Assembly (NCBI GenBank): GCA_001603955.1
Contig: LVAA01000045.1
Location: 1-49,722 of the forward strand
DNA: 49,722 nt
Origin: Syntrophobacterales bacterium Delta_02
Lineage (GTDB): Bacteria; Desulfobacterota; Syntrophorhabdia; Syntrophorhabdales; Syntrophorhabdaceae
Direction: 5' to 3'
Part shown: one piece after another, positions 26,821 to 37,842 of the stretch
Numbering within the stretch: the first letter of the stretch is position 1
How the letters are laid out: every line of letters begins with the position of its first letter
Program-made: the position numbers and the translations under genes
Notes under the pieces: model-generated
The model's database searches: none
What the model saw: the letters and a program-made list of their open reading frames with translations, nothing else
What the model was told of the DNA's origin: nothing

Positions 26821-29800
26821 CTACGCATGCCAGGAGTTGGCTATGATGTTCATGAGATCCTGGTTGTTCCTCACATCATTGACGCTCGTGAGCGATATGC
26901 CGTTTTCTGTCGCAAATGCCGTTATCTGCTGGATGACGCCGTTGATGTCGGCGTTGTTGAGGAAAAGACCACTGTTCAGCTCGATCTTCTCTATACCGTA
27001 ACTCGTTGACATCTGGAACCATACCGTGACGGCATCATTGGAACCGTACCCAATGACGAGGTCCTGCCCACTCTGGAAGAGGGCCACCGTTCCCTGCAAT
27101 ACATCAGATGCAAACAGAACCCTGTCTTGAGTTGTATCATCGGAACCGGGATCAGAGATAGTATCGGTACCGTCTCCGAGTGCAAAGACGTACGTGTCGT
27201 CCCCGGTGACTTCATGAATGGTATTGGTGCCTCCGTAAAGATGGTCGTTCCCTGCGCCGCCGTAGAGAGTGTTGTTACCGCCGCCGGAGATGATGTAATC
27301 ATCACCAGCACCACCATCCAAGCTGTCATTGCCTTTACCACCGTGCAAGAAATCCTGACCTGTCCCACCGAAAAGACTATCGTTTCCCAAATCGCCGTAA
27401 AGCGTGTCATCTCCATCATTGCCATAAAGGATATCAGCCCCGAATCCGCCCCAGAGCCGGTTATCTTCACTATTTCCCATTAGCAGATTGTCCAGTTCGT
27501 TCCCACACCCGTCTAACGCATAGTCTGTCAGGACGAGATTCTCAATGTTAGAGTCCAATCTGTAGAACTCGGCCGAGCTGTATACCGTATCAATGCCGCC
27601 GCTTTCGTCCTCAACGACAACATCTTCCATATCCTCCACGTAATAATCATCGTTTCCAATCCCACCTGCAAGCGCATCGAAGTCACCTGTTCCCAGCAGC
27701 GTGTCGTTGCCGTTTGTTCCAAGAATCGTATTCGTTGTCAACATGAGTTCCAAGTCTCTGGCCGTCATCGTCGTTTGATCAGAGAACCGAAACTCGGATA
27801 CAGGGTATTCTGCCTCATAATACCATCCTGACAGGCATAGGGAATCGTCCGTGTTGTCAATATTTATTATGATGTCTCCGTAGTCCGAGCTGACATTCAG
27901 ATCATCTATCGATATCCCCTCTCCGAAAACCACCAAATTCTGTTCGCCGGGAGCGAACAGGTAATCGTAGATGGTGTCATTGCCGGAACCTAATTCGAAA
28001 ACATAAACATCGCTCCCCGTGTTTCCATCCAATTCGTCATCACCGGTTCCACCGTTGAGGATGTCGTTGCCCTCGTCGGCATACTCGGTGACGGTGTCGC
28101 CGGCATCGTCGATATAGTACGTGTCATTTCCCGTGCCGCCCAGGAGGGAGTCGGCCCCCAGGCCTCCCTGGAGGACGTCGTTGTCGGCACCGCCGTAAAT
28201 GGTGTCGTTGCCCGCGCCGCCGTCGAGGTAGTCGGCCCCGGCGTTGCCGGAGACGTAGTCATCACCGGTACCGCCATATATGTTATCATTACCCTCTCCA
28301 CCGATGAGGCTGTCACTGCCTTCTCCACCCACCAAGGTATCGTTTCCCGAACCACCATCAACGCTATCGTTTCCTGCACCTGTGTTCACGTAATCGTCAC
28401 CGCCCCTGGCATTGATCACGTCATCGGATGCCCCCGTTATGATGCTGTCGTCGCCTTCCGTTCCAGGGCCGAGTAAGTCGGCTACGCTGATCTCTGTCCC
28501 ATCCGCAAAGCGTATGGTCCCGACAACGCAGGAGCCGTTGATATTCTGTTCGTCAAAGTCGATTAGGTTAATTGCGTCTCCTAGCAGTCCGTATTCTATG
28601 GTGAGGGTTGTCCCGTTGAGAGTCGCGCGCAGGTCACTTTGCGTGATCCCCTCGCCGAAAAGGATGATATTCCCTGCTCCGAGTATCGAGGTGTCTGTAA
28701 TCGTGTCGATACCATCGCCATATTGGAATGTATAGGTATCATTTCCGTTGCCGCCGAAGAGCTGGTCGTTTCCTTGGCCTCCTGAAAGCCAGTCCTCTCC
28801 GTTGCCGCCGTAGACTGCGTCATTGTCGGCTCCACCATCCAACGTGTCGTCACCGGCGTCGCCAATGATCACATCGTTTCCGAAATCACCCGCCAGGACA
28901 TCATCGCCCGCCTGGCCTTTCAGAAAATCATCATAGACGGTTCCATCCCCGTAGACGGCTGATGATTCCGAAGGCAACACTCCCTGCAATGCATAGGCAA
29001 CAGCATAATTGCCGCCGACCTGCGCTCCGCCATCCACCCTGAACTGCTTGGTTGCCTCGGTGAATAACGGAACGGGATTTGCCTCGCTGGACTGATCGAG
29101 CGCATCTCGAAGTGCTTGTGTAATAGTCAGAAGATCGTATACTCTTGCCTGTCCGCTCGCGTCAATGAACTGGACTCGGTATACATCGCCAACGGTTATC
29201 TCATTGCCGTTGCCGTCGGTACGATAATTGTAGATGTATATCTTATCGTCGCTGCCTGGAGTCATGTTTTTGAGTACCAGCCAATTGTCTTGAATGTATC
29301 CGGCTATATCCTCAGGCGCAATCGACGAGCCGAAAGAAATTGTATCGGTTATTTCTTTTGCGACATCAGTCAGGTTGCCCCAACCACCAGACAAGAACCC
29401 CTGTTCCTCCCAATTCGCCTGCAACGCGGCGACCATACTTGGCACATCATAGGTCCTAAGGCATCCATTCTCATCGAAGAAATGTATTGCTCTATACTGG
29501 CTGCTATCAAAAAAGTATGCAAAGGATATCTCGTTTATTCCAAGGTAAATCCGATTAAAATCACTTAGACAGCAGACTATATCGCTCGGGTTCACTTCCA
29601 TTCCATTAAACACGCGGAGATCATAGGGGTCCCCATTATCATACCACCAGTAGCCATTCTCAATTGTGTCGACGCCATCTCCGCCGTTGAACAGGAAGAC
29701 ATCATTCCCAAGCTGACCCGATAGAATATCATCGCCCCGGCCGCCGACGATAATGTCATCGCCCCGGCCGCCGAGTATCGAATCAGTTCCACCTCCACCT

Positions 29801-32800
29801 TCCACTATGTCGTTGCCCTCTCCAGCATCAACGAAATCCCGACCACCTCCGTCCGGGTTGTCGAGGGCCTTAATCCAATCGTCTCCCTCGCCCCCCCAAA
29901 TGTTCTGTGCAGTTATGCCACCTGTGAGCGTGTTTCCAAAATTCGTGTCGTCGTAAATGGAATTCGGCGTACCCTCGGTACGACTGAGAATGTCACCAAG
30001 AGTCAGAACGGTCCCATCCGCAAAAACAAATCTCTTGATGGCAAGATCGGAGGACGTGTAATAGGCTCCCTCGCCGTCGCTTTCACCGCCCAGTGCGGCA
30101 ATCGCCACCGGGGGGCTGCCTCCATTATTACTAGCCGAGATAAGAACGCCTTCGTTGCCTCCGATGCCAATCGCCAGGTCAATCCAGATTATCGACCCGT
30201 CAGAGTTTGTCGGTCCCTCCACTTGGACGGAAATATCTTGTGGTGTTATGCCCTCTCCGAACACGAGGGTGTCGCTCGCTTCACCAGAATCAATGAAATG
30301 CGAGTCGATGTAATCGAAACCATCTCCGCGGTTAAATATGATGGTGTTCTGTCCGTCCACGGCCCCGATACTGTCCCATCCCTCGCCACCGATCATGACA
30401 TTGTGTCCGGTGCCGCCCTCTATGTAGTCATCCTCTGCACCGCCGTAAATCGTATCGTCTCCAGCCGAGCCGAGAATATAATCGTATCCGCCTCCTGCGT
30501 ACATGACACCAGCATTTGTCATCTCTATGTAATCACCCGATTCGGAGGGCGTTCCCGTGACGCTTTCGATGTACTCCTTTTCCCATATTGTTCCATCAGC
30601 CTCGAAGATGATCCTCTCGATACGGTGTCTTTCGCCTTCGAACCACTGTCGAATGGTCAAACTCTCACCTGTGTCGTTGATCACAAGAATAAGGTCACGT
30701 CCGGAAATCGAGAAAGACACTTGCGACGGCAGGTAATCTCTGATGCGAACAGTGTCAAAGCCCACCGGATCATACTGCCCGTCTTTCTCTATTATGATGT
30801 CATGCCCATACCCACCGCCAAACACATATGTGTCGTCTCCGGAACCACCCCTGAGCGTATCGTTTCCAGCCTGGCCATCCAGAGTATCTGAAGTGCTGTC
30901 ACCGACTATATAGTCGTCGCCTGCCCCTGCTGCAAGTGCCATTTCAGTGATTGTGGCAATGTCCCATACGGTTCCGTCGGCAAACTCCATCCGATCCACA
31001 AAAGAAGCGCCGCCATTTGGATGAAACCATCCTTGCACCGTGACACTGCTGCCGGAGAGACAATCGGTAACGACAAGATCATAAGAGCTATCTCCCCCTC
31101 TGCGAACAACCACGTCGGATACAGGAATGGAAGCGTCAACGTACAGCGTGTCTATGTCCTCTACAGCCGCGTCGGTTCCCATGATGACGTCTCTGCCGCC
31201 GTCTCTTGAGAAGATGTATCGATCACTTCCGTTTCCACCGACCATGGTGTCGTCGCCATTTCCGCCAATGAGGGTATCGTCGCCGTCCTTTCCGTAGAGA
31301 TAGTCGTCTCCTTCCAGGCCGGAGATGATATCGTTGCTCGAATATCCATAGAGAACATCGGACGAATCCGTTCCCGCGAGGACGGACGCTCTGATGAACT
31401 CGCTGTTCCAAATGGTGCCATCGCTGAATTGGATCTGTTCAACACGGTATCGCGACTCGTCATCCCGGAACCAGGACGACACTCTCATTTGGTCCGCCGT
31501 TCCCGCCAGTATAACGAGGAGGTCCTCCCCGTGTCGGCGCAGGGTGATGTCTGAAGGTGCGATGTCGTTCGCCATAAGGATAGTATCAACATTCCCCGCG
31601 GTTGCGTCGTCATCGAATATGGTGTCGGACCCCGTGCCACGCTCGAAAACATAGAGATCGTCACCGTTCGCCGTGCCGTTCGAGTTCTTTGGTCCGCCGT
31701 AGAGAGTGTCGTTGCCGGTACCACCTTCTATGGTGTCGCTCATGTATCCGCCACTTATGGTGTCATCTCCGGCAAGACCCTTGATATTCACGCCAAAGGA
31801 CCGAGGTGCCGAGAGATTTTCATCTCCGTCGGTCCCCACAATATCCTGTGCAGCCACGATATCGTGAACCTGGACACCCGTGAGGTCTGTATCGGTAAAC
31901 CGGAATAATTCAACCCTATACTCCTCTTCAAGGTCCACTTTGAACCAGTTTTGGAGTCGAAGGGTTTCTCCGGTGCCGATGATCTTCAACATTATGCCGT
32001 CGTCATCGCCATATTCTGAGAATGTGAATTCGACGTCGCTGGAGCTGAGACCCTCGCAGATCAGCGTATCGACGCCTTGTTCCTCTCTCAGAATCTTGTT
32101 CCCCATCCCCGCTGCCCATGTAAAGGTGTCGTTGCCTGTTCCGCCGATCAGAATATCGTAGCCTGTTCCGCCGATAATACTGTCATCCCCGGCTCCTCCG
32201 ACAAGGCTGTCATTCCCGTCGCCACCATAGAGTGTATCGTTAAGGACTCCACCAAAGAGCCTGTCGTCACCGCCAAGGCCGGTTATGGCCATGCCGTGAT
32301 TTTCCAGACCATGTATCTCGTCGTCGCCTTCACTACCGTATATACCGTTAGAAAGAGCCATCTCCTGAACCTGCGCCGCCGTCAAATCCGTGTCCGCAAA
32401 TTGGAAGCTTTCAATCTTCTTTTCATCGCTCGTGAACCACTCGTCCAAATTAAGCGTTTCACCTGTGTATGTATTTATGATCTCAATCCCGGTGACAAGG
32501 GTAACCCCATCATTCGTCTCTTTTGCCAGACTGAATTCAAGATCGGAAGAGTAGAGCGTGGAGGAAGCCAGAGTATCCTCTCCCCCCGTCTCCATGATGG
32601 TGTCATTGCCGTAACCCTCTTCCCAGTAATAGGTGTCATCCCCCAGTCCGCCTTCCAGACTGTCGGCTCCTTCACCACCGTCAAGGATATCATTGCCTGC
32701 GAGACCGTAGAGATGGTTGTTTGCGCTGTTGCCGTAGATGGCGTTGTCAAGGACGTTGCCGGTGCCGTTTATGGCATTGCTGCCCGTCAATATGAGGTCT

Positions 32801-35175
32801 TCAACATTATCCGAGAGAGTGAACGAGACGGACGATTGCACCTCGTCGTATCCTTCGTCGAGAAGTTCCGTGACCATGTCATTGGAGTTATCAACGATGT
32901 AGATATCGTCCCCGGCGCCACCGAGCAGGGTGTCCGCTCCGGTGCGGCCGTCAAGAATGTCATCACCGGCACCGCCTGTAAGCTGGTTGTTCCAGTTGTT
33001 TCCGGTGATGATATTGTCGAGGTCGTTGCCGGTGCCGTTTATTGCGCCGATATTCGCCAGAGTCAGGTTCTCGACGTTGTCCGTGAGGGTATAGGTGATC
33101 GAAGACTCGACGGTGTCTGTCCCCTCGTCGGCAAGCTCGGTGACGATATCGCCCGCGTCGTCGACGATGTACTTGTCGTTCCCCAGTCCGCCGTACATGG
33201 TATCCGCGCCTGTACCGCCGTTCAGGATGTCGCTGTTATCCAGACCATAGAGAACGTCATTGCCGCCCAGGGCGACGATATTGTTCGCAAGGTCGCTCCC
33301 GGTCAGGGTATCGTCCCCTTCGGTCCCGGTTATCTTCGTGCTCAGTGCGAGAAATTCTTCATAGGTCAGACTGCTGCTGTCGTGGAACATGAAACAGCCT
33401 ATCGCGTGGGGCCCGAACCAGTCATTGGGGTCGAAGTTCATAAGCTCCAGCCGGTCAGTGCCGCTGGTACCGATGTTTATGATGAGACGGTCTTCGGTTG
33501 TGCTGATCGAGAGGTCGTCCACTGTGATCCCCTCGCCGAAGATGACGGTATCGAACTCGGACTCCGTCGACCAGTCGTCGATGGTGTCGACACCGTCCCC
33601 GATATTGTAGTAGTACGTGTCCCTGCCCTCGCCGCCGGCGAGCAGGTCGTTGCCGCCATCACCCTGGATGTAGTCATCGCCTGCGCCGCCGTAAAGGCTG
33701 TCGTCACCGCCATATCCCCTGATGATATCGCTGCCCGCGCCGCCGTCGATGTAATCGTTGCCATGATCGAGAGCACTTATATTGCCGGCGTCCCCGTGGA
33801 GTACATCGTCACCGTCTCCTCCGTAGATCTCGTCAGCCCCGGCCCCGCCTATGATGGTGTCGTTGCCTTCCCCGCCGTCGAGGTAGTCGCTGCCCCCGTC
33901 AACGGTGTCGTCGCCCTGAATGTAATCGTTACCCGCGTCCCCGTAGATCTCGTCGGAGCCCTCCTGACCGTAAAGCAGGTCAGCGCCGTCTCCTCCGTAG
34001 ATCACATCGTCGCCCTTTCCTCCGAGGATCTGATCGATACCGGCATCTCCATAGAGTTCATCGTTGCCGCCCTGACCGCTTATCGTGTCATCGCCCTCGC
34101 CACCGTCGATGTAGTCATTGCCATGGAGAGCAACCTCGATATCATCGGAGTCTCCGTAAAGCTCATCGTTGCCGGAACCGCCGAAGATCGTATCGTTACC
34201 TCCCTGCCCGATGACGTAATCATCGCCTTCCTCGCCGTCTATATAGTCGTTGCCGTGAAGGCTGACGTCGGCACCGGACACGTCGCCGGCTATGAGGTCA
34301 TTGCCGGAACCACCATGGATCTCGTCGGACCCCTCGGAACCGTATATGGTGTCGACACCGTCCCCTCCGAAGAGGACGTCATCGCCGCCCATGCCGAAGA
34401 TTAGGTCGTCGCCTTCCTCGCCGTCTATATAGTCGTTCCCGTGGGAGGCAACGGCAATGTCGGCGGAGTCACCGTAGAGCTCATCGTTGCCGGAACCACC
34501 GTAGAGATCGTCGGAACCGCCATTCCCGTAAATGATATCGTTGCCTTCCCCGCCGTCTATGTAATCGTCGCCATGGTTCTCGAGGGCAAGCTGGCTCAGG
34601 GCGTTGTCGCCATACAGGATGTCATTCCCTTCGCCACCCTCAATGAAGTCCGCTCCGCCCCATCCGAAGACGGTGTCGTTACCGGAACCACCGTACACCT
34701 CGTCATCTCCGTTCCCCGTATAGACGAAGTCATTCCCCGTACCCGCATAGACGACATCGCTGCCGGTGTCTTCGAGAAGAACGGATTGATAGGTAACGTT
34801 CGTAAGGACCGGCTGGTAGCTTGTTCCGCCACTCGGGTTGGGAGAGGTCTCGATAGAGTAGGACCAGTCGAAAAGGGCGGCACTTGCATGACCTGCGCTC
34901 AGGATGACATCATCACCACCCCCGCCCACCAGAAGGTCCGAGCCGGCACCACCGAAGAGGGCGTCGTTCCTGTCCGAGCCATAGAGGAAGTCGTTGCCTT
35001 CACCACCGGACAGGAGGTCCCCCTGCCCGGTAATACCCATCGCCGTCTCCCCGGCTTCCACAAGATCGCTCATCTCTCCCATATCCTCGGCAAAGAGCCT
35101 GTCGTCATCCGTACCGCCGAAGAGGAGATCGGCTCCAGTCCCTCCTTCCAAAATGTCATGGCCGGATCCCGCCAC
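26821..35175 (-). CDS. giant RTX calcium-binding protein, repeat and C-terminal part
   Basis: 2784 residues from the GTG at 35175, but the same frame stays open up to 35508 without any ATG, GTG or TTG before 35175. The missing segment continues the repeats and a conserved linker ([34 protein letters not shown]). I therefore read this as the main part of one protein whose start is at 36620 and which is broken by a one-base frame change at 35479-35481. The protein is made of RTX nonapeptides (GGxGxDxUx) in many blocks, interspersed with haemolysin-related segments (FGEGITxxDL ... [10 protein letters not shown]) and serralysin-like modules (NVENLTL ... INGTGN). The last 60 residues lack repeats and end [12 protein letters not shown], a typical T1SS secretion signal. 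Calcium outside the cell should fold the repeats. Confidence 0.92.
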   Translation of the reverse strand: MAGSGHDILEGGTGADLLFGGTDDDRLFAEDMGEMSDLVEAGETAMGITGQGDLLSGGEGNDFLYGSDRNDALFGGAGSDLLVGGGGDDVILSAGHASAALFDWSYSIETSPNPSGGTSYQPVLTNVTYQSVLLEDTGSDVVYAGTGNDFVYTGNGDDEVYGGSGNDTVFGWGGADFIEGGEGNDILYGDNALSQLALENHGDDYIDGGEGNDIIYGNGGSDDLYGGSGNDELYGDSADIAVASHGNDYIDGEEGDDLIFGMGGDDVLFGGDGVDTIYGSEGSDEIHGGSGNDLIAGDVSGADVSLHGNDYIDGEEGDDYVIGQGGNDTIFGGSGNDELYGDSDDIEVALHGNDYIDGGEGDDTISGQGGNDELYGDAGIDQILGGKGDDVIYGGDGADLLYGQEGSDEIYGDAGNDYIQGDDTVDGGSDYLDGGEGNDTIIGGAGADEIYGGDGDDVLHGDAGNISALDHGNDYIDGGAGSDIIRGYGGDDSLYGGAGDDYIQGDGGNDLLAGGEGRDTYYYNIGDGVDTIDDWSTESEFDTVIFGEGITVDDLSISTTEDRLIINIGTSGTDRLELMNFDPNDWFGPHAIGCFMFHDSSSLTYEEFLALSTKITGTEGDDTLTGSDLANNIVALGGNDVLYGLDNSDILNGGTGADTMYGGLGNDKYIVDDAGDIVTELADEGTDTVESSITYTLTDNVENLTLANIGAINGTGNDLDNIITGNNWNNQLTGGAGDDILDGRTGADTLLGGAGDDIYIVDNSNDMVTELLDEGYDEVQSSVSFTLSDNVEDLILTGSNAINGTGNVLDNAIYGNSANNHLYGLAGNDILDGGEGADSLEGGLGDDTYYWEEGYGNDTIMETGGEDTLASSTLYSSDLEFSLAKETNDGVTLVTGIEIINTYTGETLNLDEWFTSDEKKIESFQFADTDLTAAQVQEMALSNGIYGSEGDDEIHGLENHGMAITGLGGDDRLFGGVLNDTLYGGDGNDSLVGGAGDDSIIGGTGYDILIGGTGNDTFTWAAGMGNKILREEQGVDTLICEGLSSSDVEFTFSEYGDDDGIMLKIIGTGETLRLQNWFKVDLEEEYRVELFRFTDTDLTGVQVHDIVAAQDIVGTDGDENLSAPRSFGVNIKGLAGDDTISGGYMSDTIEGGTGNDTLYGGPKNSNGTANGDDLYVFERGTGSDTIFDDDATAGNVDTILMANDIAPSDITLRRHGEDLLVILAGTADQMRVSSWFRDDESRYRVEQIQFSDGTIWNSEFIRASVLAGTDSSDVLYGYSSNDIISGLEGDDYLYGKDGDDTLIGGNGDDTMVGGNGSDRYIFSRDGGRDVIMGTDAAVEDIDTLYVDASIPVSDVVVRRGGDSSYDLVVTDCLSGSSVTVQGWFHPNGGASFVDRMEFADGTVWDIATITEMALAAGAGDDYIVGDSTSDTLDGQAGNDTLRGGSGDDTYVFGGGYGHDIIIEKDGQYDPVGFDTVRIRDYLPSQVSFSISGRDLILVINDTGESLTIRQWFEGERHRIERIIFEADGTIWEKEYIESVTGTPSESGDYIEMTNAGVMYAGGGYDYILGSAGDDTIYGGAEDDYIEGGTGHNVMIGGEGWDSIGAVDGQNTIIFNRGDGFDYIDSHFIDSGEASDTLVFGEGITPQDISVQVEGPTNSDGSIIWIDLAIGIGGNEGVLISASNNGGSPPVAIAALGGESDGEGAYYTSSDLAIKRFVFADGTVLTLGDILSRTEGTPNSIYDDTNFGNTLTGGITAQNIWGGEGDDWIKALDNPDGGGRDFVDAGEGNDIVEGGGGTDSILGGRGDDIIVGGRGDDILSGQLGNDVFLFNGGDGVDTIENGYWWYDNGDPYDLRVFNGMEVNPSDIVCCLSDFNRIYLGINEISFAYFFDSSQYRAIHFFDENGCLRTYDVPSMVAALQANWEEQGFLSGGWGNLTDVAKEITDTISFGSSIAPEDIAGYIQDNWLVLKNMTPGSDDKIYIYNYRTDGNGNEITVGDVYRVQFIDASGQARVYDLLTITQALRDALDQSSEANPVPLFTEATKQFRVDGGAQVGGNYAVAYALQGVLPSESSAVYGDGTVYDDFLKGQAGDDVLAGDFGNDVIIGDAGDDTLDGGADNDAVYGGNGEDWLSGGQGNDQLFGGNGNDTYTFQYGDGIDTITDTSILGAGNIILFGEGITQSDLRATLNGTTLTIEYGLLGDAINLIDFDEQNINGSCVVGTIRFADGTEISVADLLGPGTEGDDSIITGASDDVINARGGDDYVNTGAGNDSVDGGSGNDTLVGGEGSDSLIGGEGNDNIYGGTGDDYVSGNAGADYLDGGAGNDTIYGGADNDVLQGGLGADSLLGGTGNDTYYIDDAGDTVTEYADEGNDILNGGTGDDELDGNTGSDVYVFELGSGNDTIYDYLFAPGEQNLVVFGEGISIDDLNVSSDYGDIIINIDNTDDSLCLSGWYYEAEYPVSEFRFSDQTTMTARDLELMLTTNTILGTNGNDTLLGTGDFDALAGGIGNDDYYVEDMEDVVVEDESGGIDTVYSSAEFYRLDSNIENLVLTDYALDGCGNELDNLLMGNSEDNRLWGGFGADILYGNDGDDTLYGDLGNDSLFGGTGQDFLHGGKGNDSLDGGAGDDYIISGGGNNTLYGGAGNDHLYGGTNTIHEVTGDDTYVFALGDGTDTISDPGSDDTTQDRVLFASDVLQGTVALFQSGQDLVIGYGSNDAVTVWFQMSTSYGIEKIELNSGLFLNNADINGVIQQITAFATENGISLTSVNDVRNNQDLMNIIANSWHA
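33739..34578 (-). repeat. higher-order repeat inside the RTX gene (HGNDYIDG modules)
   Basis: Five copies of a module beginning (H)G(N/D)DYIDGGEG occur on the minus strand, marked by near-identical DNA around 33742, 34102, 34234, 34420 and 34552. Two adjacent copies are 132 bases (44 codons) apart and others are 186 and 360 bases apart, so units vary by whole nonapeptide blocks. The DNA similarity suggests recent duplication or unequal crossing-over within the gene. Confidence 0.7.
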
Positions 35176-35408
35176 GATGCCGTCGTTGCCGGATCCGCCC
35201 TTGAGCCAGTCGTCTCCACCGTTGTTGGCAAGTATCTGGTCATTCCCTCCTCCGCCAACGATCGAGTCGTTGCCCGTGCTGTCGTAGAGGGTATCAGCCC
35301 TGTCGGGCTCCGGGATGTTGGGGTCGGTGATGACGTTGCCGAGAGCGTCGTATTGAATCTGGACTCCCGGGGTGTTGGGGTCGGAGTCGATGGGGGCGAG
35401 GTCACCTG

Positions 35409-36620
35409 TTATGGTGAGGGTTGTGGATGGATCATCGGGAGTATCGATGAGGTTGATGCCGAAGTCGCCGGACTTGAACCCTCTTCGAGCGTAATCGTGG
35501 TTCCGTCTTCAAAAGTTATCTTCCATGGCGAGCAATGACTCACCTGTTGCTTTCCATCAAATGTCTTCCAGATGTCTTCATCTCCGTCCTTGTAGAACGC
35601 GGCTAATCTACGACCACCCCAGGATATGAAGTTCTCGCCATCGTCTGAAATAGTGAGATTGCCGATGCCAGATGCAATATCGTATGTATCATTGCCGCCG
35701 CCGCCCTCCAGGACGAGCTCTGCCTGATGTGATCCATTATTTGTGACGAAAATCCTGTCGTTGCCGTTCCCTCCGTGAACAGTGCATACGTTATCCTCGG
35801 AAATCTCGTAGGTAATATCCGGCCTTATACTCCCCAGGGCAAACTTAACCTTTGGTAACACGCATGCTTTTTCCGTAGCCAAGGCCAATGACCAACCCTT
35901 ATCAATTCTGGTTACGGCATCGTAGTTTTCGTAAACGATCACATTGTTTTGTTCGGTCACTTTTACGGTAGAAGACCCTTCGGAAAAGCTTTCCTCCTTC
36001 GTCCCACCCCATATTCCCTTGAAATAATCCACTGCCTCCGACCATAAAGATTTCGCTGCATCCCACATTGTCAATTTGATGGCAAATGCCGCAGCTACCA
36101 TGCGGGAGTATTTAACTTCCTTCTCATCCAATTGTCCGATATACACGTATTCATGCCTACCCCCTGGCATTGTGCATTCATATGCAGCAGTGCCGGGCGT
36201 GAGGAATAGCGATGATATCTCACTTATTGACTTCAACAATTGCTTATCAGCATTCATGACTATTGTGTTGCTGGTTTCTCCCTTTCGGTGCAATTTTGGC
36301 TTATCGGCCCGATAGTATTCCCAATCATGTTGCTTACATATGGCATCCACAAGGCTACGATGATACTCACTCTCGTGTTCCAGGTCTGTACACGTCCGTA
36401 TGGACTCGTTATAACAGGCCATTACTTCCCAATGTATCCTTTGGCCCTCCCGATTACGACGCCCCCCCGACCAACCGGGGCCACCCCAATATCCGTAGGT
36501 TGGCACAATGAGATCAGGAAACGCTTCGGCAGACGCTGATATTGGCCTAGCCCCTTCCCAACCAATCCTTCCGATCCAGTACAATTCCTTGTTTGGCGCC
36601 AAGTAGCCCGTGACAGACAT
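35409..36620 (-). CDS. N-terminal part of the RTX protein, with phospholipase A2-like motif
   Basis: 403 residues, of which the first 380 are taken as real; after that the frame is wrong and ends in a serine/proline tail. Strong ribosome site GGAGGGAGGG before the ATG at 36620. Residues 42-53 read [12 protein letters not shown] and 91-103 read [13 protein letters not shown], with H98-D99. A Gly-rich loop followed by a D-x2-C-x2-HD-x2-Y helix is the pattern of calcium-dependent phospholipase A2-like domains, including bacterial and parvoviral ones. I infer a lipase-type or structurally related domain; activity is unproven. Residues 290-380 already contain RTX-like repeats ([21 protein letters not shown]) and the [10 protein letters not shown] segment that normally runs into the part found in the other frame. 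Base composition is lower in GC than the exporter genes. Confidence 0.75.
   Translation of the reverse strand: MSVTGYLAPNKELYWIGRIGWEGARPISASAEAFPDLIVPTYGYWGGPGWSGGRRNREGQRIHWEVMACYNESIRTCTDLEHESEYHRSLVDAICKQHDWEYYRADKPKLHRKGETSNTIVMNADKQLLKSISEISSLFLTPGTAAYECTMPGGRHEYVYIGQLDEKEVKYSRMVAAAFAIKLTMWDAAKSLWSEAVDYFKGIWGGTKEESFSEGSSTVKVTEQNNVIVYENYDAVTRIDKGWSLALATEKACVLPKVKFALGSIRPDITYEISEDNVCTVHGGNGNDRIFVTNNGSHQAELVLEGGGGNDTYDIASGIGNLTISDDGENFISWGGRRLAAFYKDGDEDIWKTFDGKQQVSHCSPWKITFEDGTTITLEEGSSPATSASTSSILPMIHPQPSP
35479..35481 (-). other. one-base frame break in the RTX gene
   Basis: On the minus strand the upstream frame reads GAA-GAG-GGT-TCA (E-E-G-S), whereas the downstream open frame needs GGG-TTC-AAG (G-F-K). 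One extra G in this GGG run would join them as [13 protein letters not shown], a join that resembles the conserved linker of this RTX family. With that base the gene from 36620 to 26821 would be 9801 bases, an exact multiple of three. No classical slippery heptamer is present. Confidence 0.8.
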
Positions 36621-36693
36621 GCTTACCCTCCCTCCTAGTTATAACGGGTACAATTGCCTCCACTCTCTCCGTTGCGATTCTCTAACCATTCCA

Positions 36694-37842
36694 TCATCTG
36701 AATACACGCGACGGCTCGTCCGGTATCATCCTGCTCCTGCGTGTGCTTGAACGGTGCACACTATCCCAGTTCTCGATGGTTGTCGCTATCGATAGAAACA
36801 ACTCTATCTGATGACTCCCATCCTTGATTCTCTTTATGTTGACCACGACCAAACTTGTATATCCCAAGTATTCCCCGTCCGGCGAAATGGCTGCGGAGTC
36901 GATCGATCCTCCTGTGCCGATGCGCCGGTGGTTACCCTCGGGTGAATAGAGATAGAATGCCGCCTGTGACTCAAAAACCAGCCGGTTCCCGTCCTTGCTC
37001 AACAGGGGTCTCTGGGAGTCTCTGCCGTACTCATCTCCGACGATTACGTAGGGCGGTTCATCCTCGGTCATGCCTTCCCTGAGGGCATAGATGTTGTTGG
37101 CTCCATACCGCCAGCCTTCGATCCTTCTTTCGTACTCATCTCTGTCGTTTTCCGGCACCCCCGGCAGTGACGCCGGAGCGACTCCCCAGCAGAGGAAGCG
37201 CTTGTCGTCCGGGAAATAGGTGAGGTAGCTCATGCTGAAGAACTTGTAGTGTGTAAGGCGCCTCTCCTTCCCCGTGGCAAGGTTCACTTCCCAAGCATCG
37301 AAGTCTGCAGCGGGGGTTCTACCTCTCTCCCTTGTGTATCCGGCACGGGCGTAAAGGATCTTAGTCCCGGAATGGGAAAAGGTTGGGTGGATCTTGGCCC
37401 CCGGACCGGTTGTTATCCTCCTCATGTTCCCGCCATCAGGATTCATGACCGCGATCTGCATTTCAGAGAGGTCGAGGTAACCACCTCGCACAGGAATGGT
37501 TGAGAAGACAATCCTGGTCCCGTCATAGGAATAACGGGCCATGGTCCACTGCTCATCGGGGGGGGACTTGTAAGCACCCAGTTCCCCCGTATCCAGGTCG
37601 TACACCTGGATCTGACACTTATTGTTCCTGCATCGGTCGAAAAGAAGCTTCTTCCCGTCGTGGGAGAAGCTGAGGTGATCTATGGTATCCTCCATCTTGC
37701 CTGTTCTCATTGCCGAGCATCCTCCTCCAGACAGCATGAATGCAAAGTCGATGAATATGGCGACAACTACCGCAAGTGCACAAATCTTTGATCTTCCAAG
37801 ATTGCTCTTGCCTGTACACTTGTTTACATCTTTCGCTCTCAT
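36694..37842 (-). CDS. TolB-like beta-propeller protein, probably exported
   Basis: 382 residues. A basic N-terminus is followed by one hydrophobic segment (about 21-38) and then LSGGGC at 37-42, which looks like a poor lipobox, so it may be a lipoprotein or a membrane-anchored periplasmic protein. The rest has repeated PD40/WD40-like blades: LSFSHDGKKLLFDR, ARYSYDGTRIVFS, PTFSHSGTKILYAR, and later AISPDGEYLGYTS. These belong to the TolB/DPP-IV-like propeller group and usually bind proteins or sugars. It precedes the RTX gene by 73 bases on the same strand, so it may share its transcript. GAGGGG lies just before the ATG. Function unknown. Confidence 0.7.
   Translation of the reverse strand: MRAKDVNKCTGKSNLGRSKICALAVVVAIFIDFAFMLSGGGCSAMRTGKMEDTIDHLSFSHDGKKLLFDRCRNNKCQIQVYDLDTGELGAYKSPPDEQWTMARYSYDGTRIVFSTIPVRGGYLDLSEMQIAVMNPDGGNMRRITTGPGAKIHPTFSHSGTKILYARAGYTRERGRTPAADFDAWEVNLATGKERRLTHYKFFSMSYLTYFPDDKRFLCWGVAPASLPGVPENDRDEYERRIEGWRYGANNIYALREGMTEDEPPYVIVGDEYGRDSQRPLLSKDGNRLVFESQAAFYLYSPEGNHRRIGTGGSIDSAAISPDGEYLGYTSLVVVNIKRIKDGSHQIELFLSIATTIENWDSVHRSSTRRSRMIPDEPSRVFR

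Noticed and set aside
32077..34404. 775-codon plus-strand open frame opposite the RTX repeats
   Set aside because: Repeated V, A and I residues are the mirror of the GGxGxDxUx codons; no start signal or domain.
26821..35175. CRISPR-like or tandem-repeat array
   Set aside because: The repetition is in-frame protein repeat coding for RTX nonapeptides, with no constant repeat and unique spacer structure.
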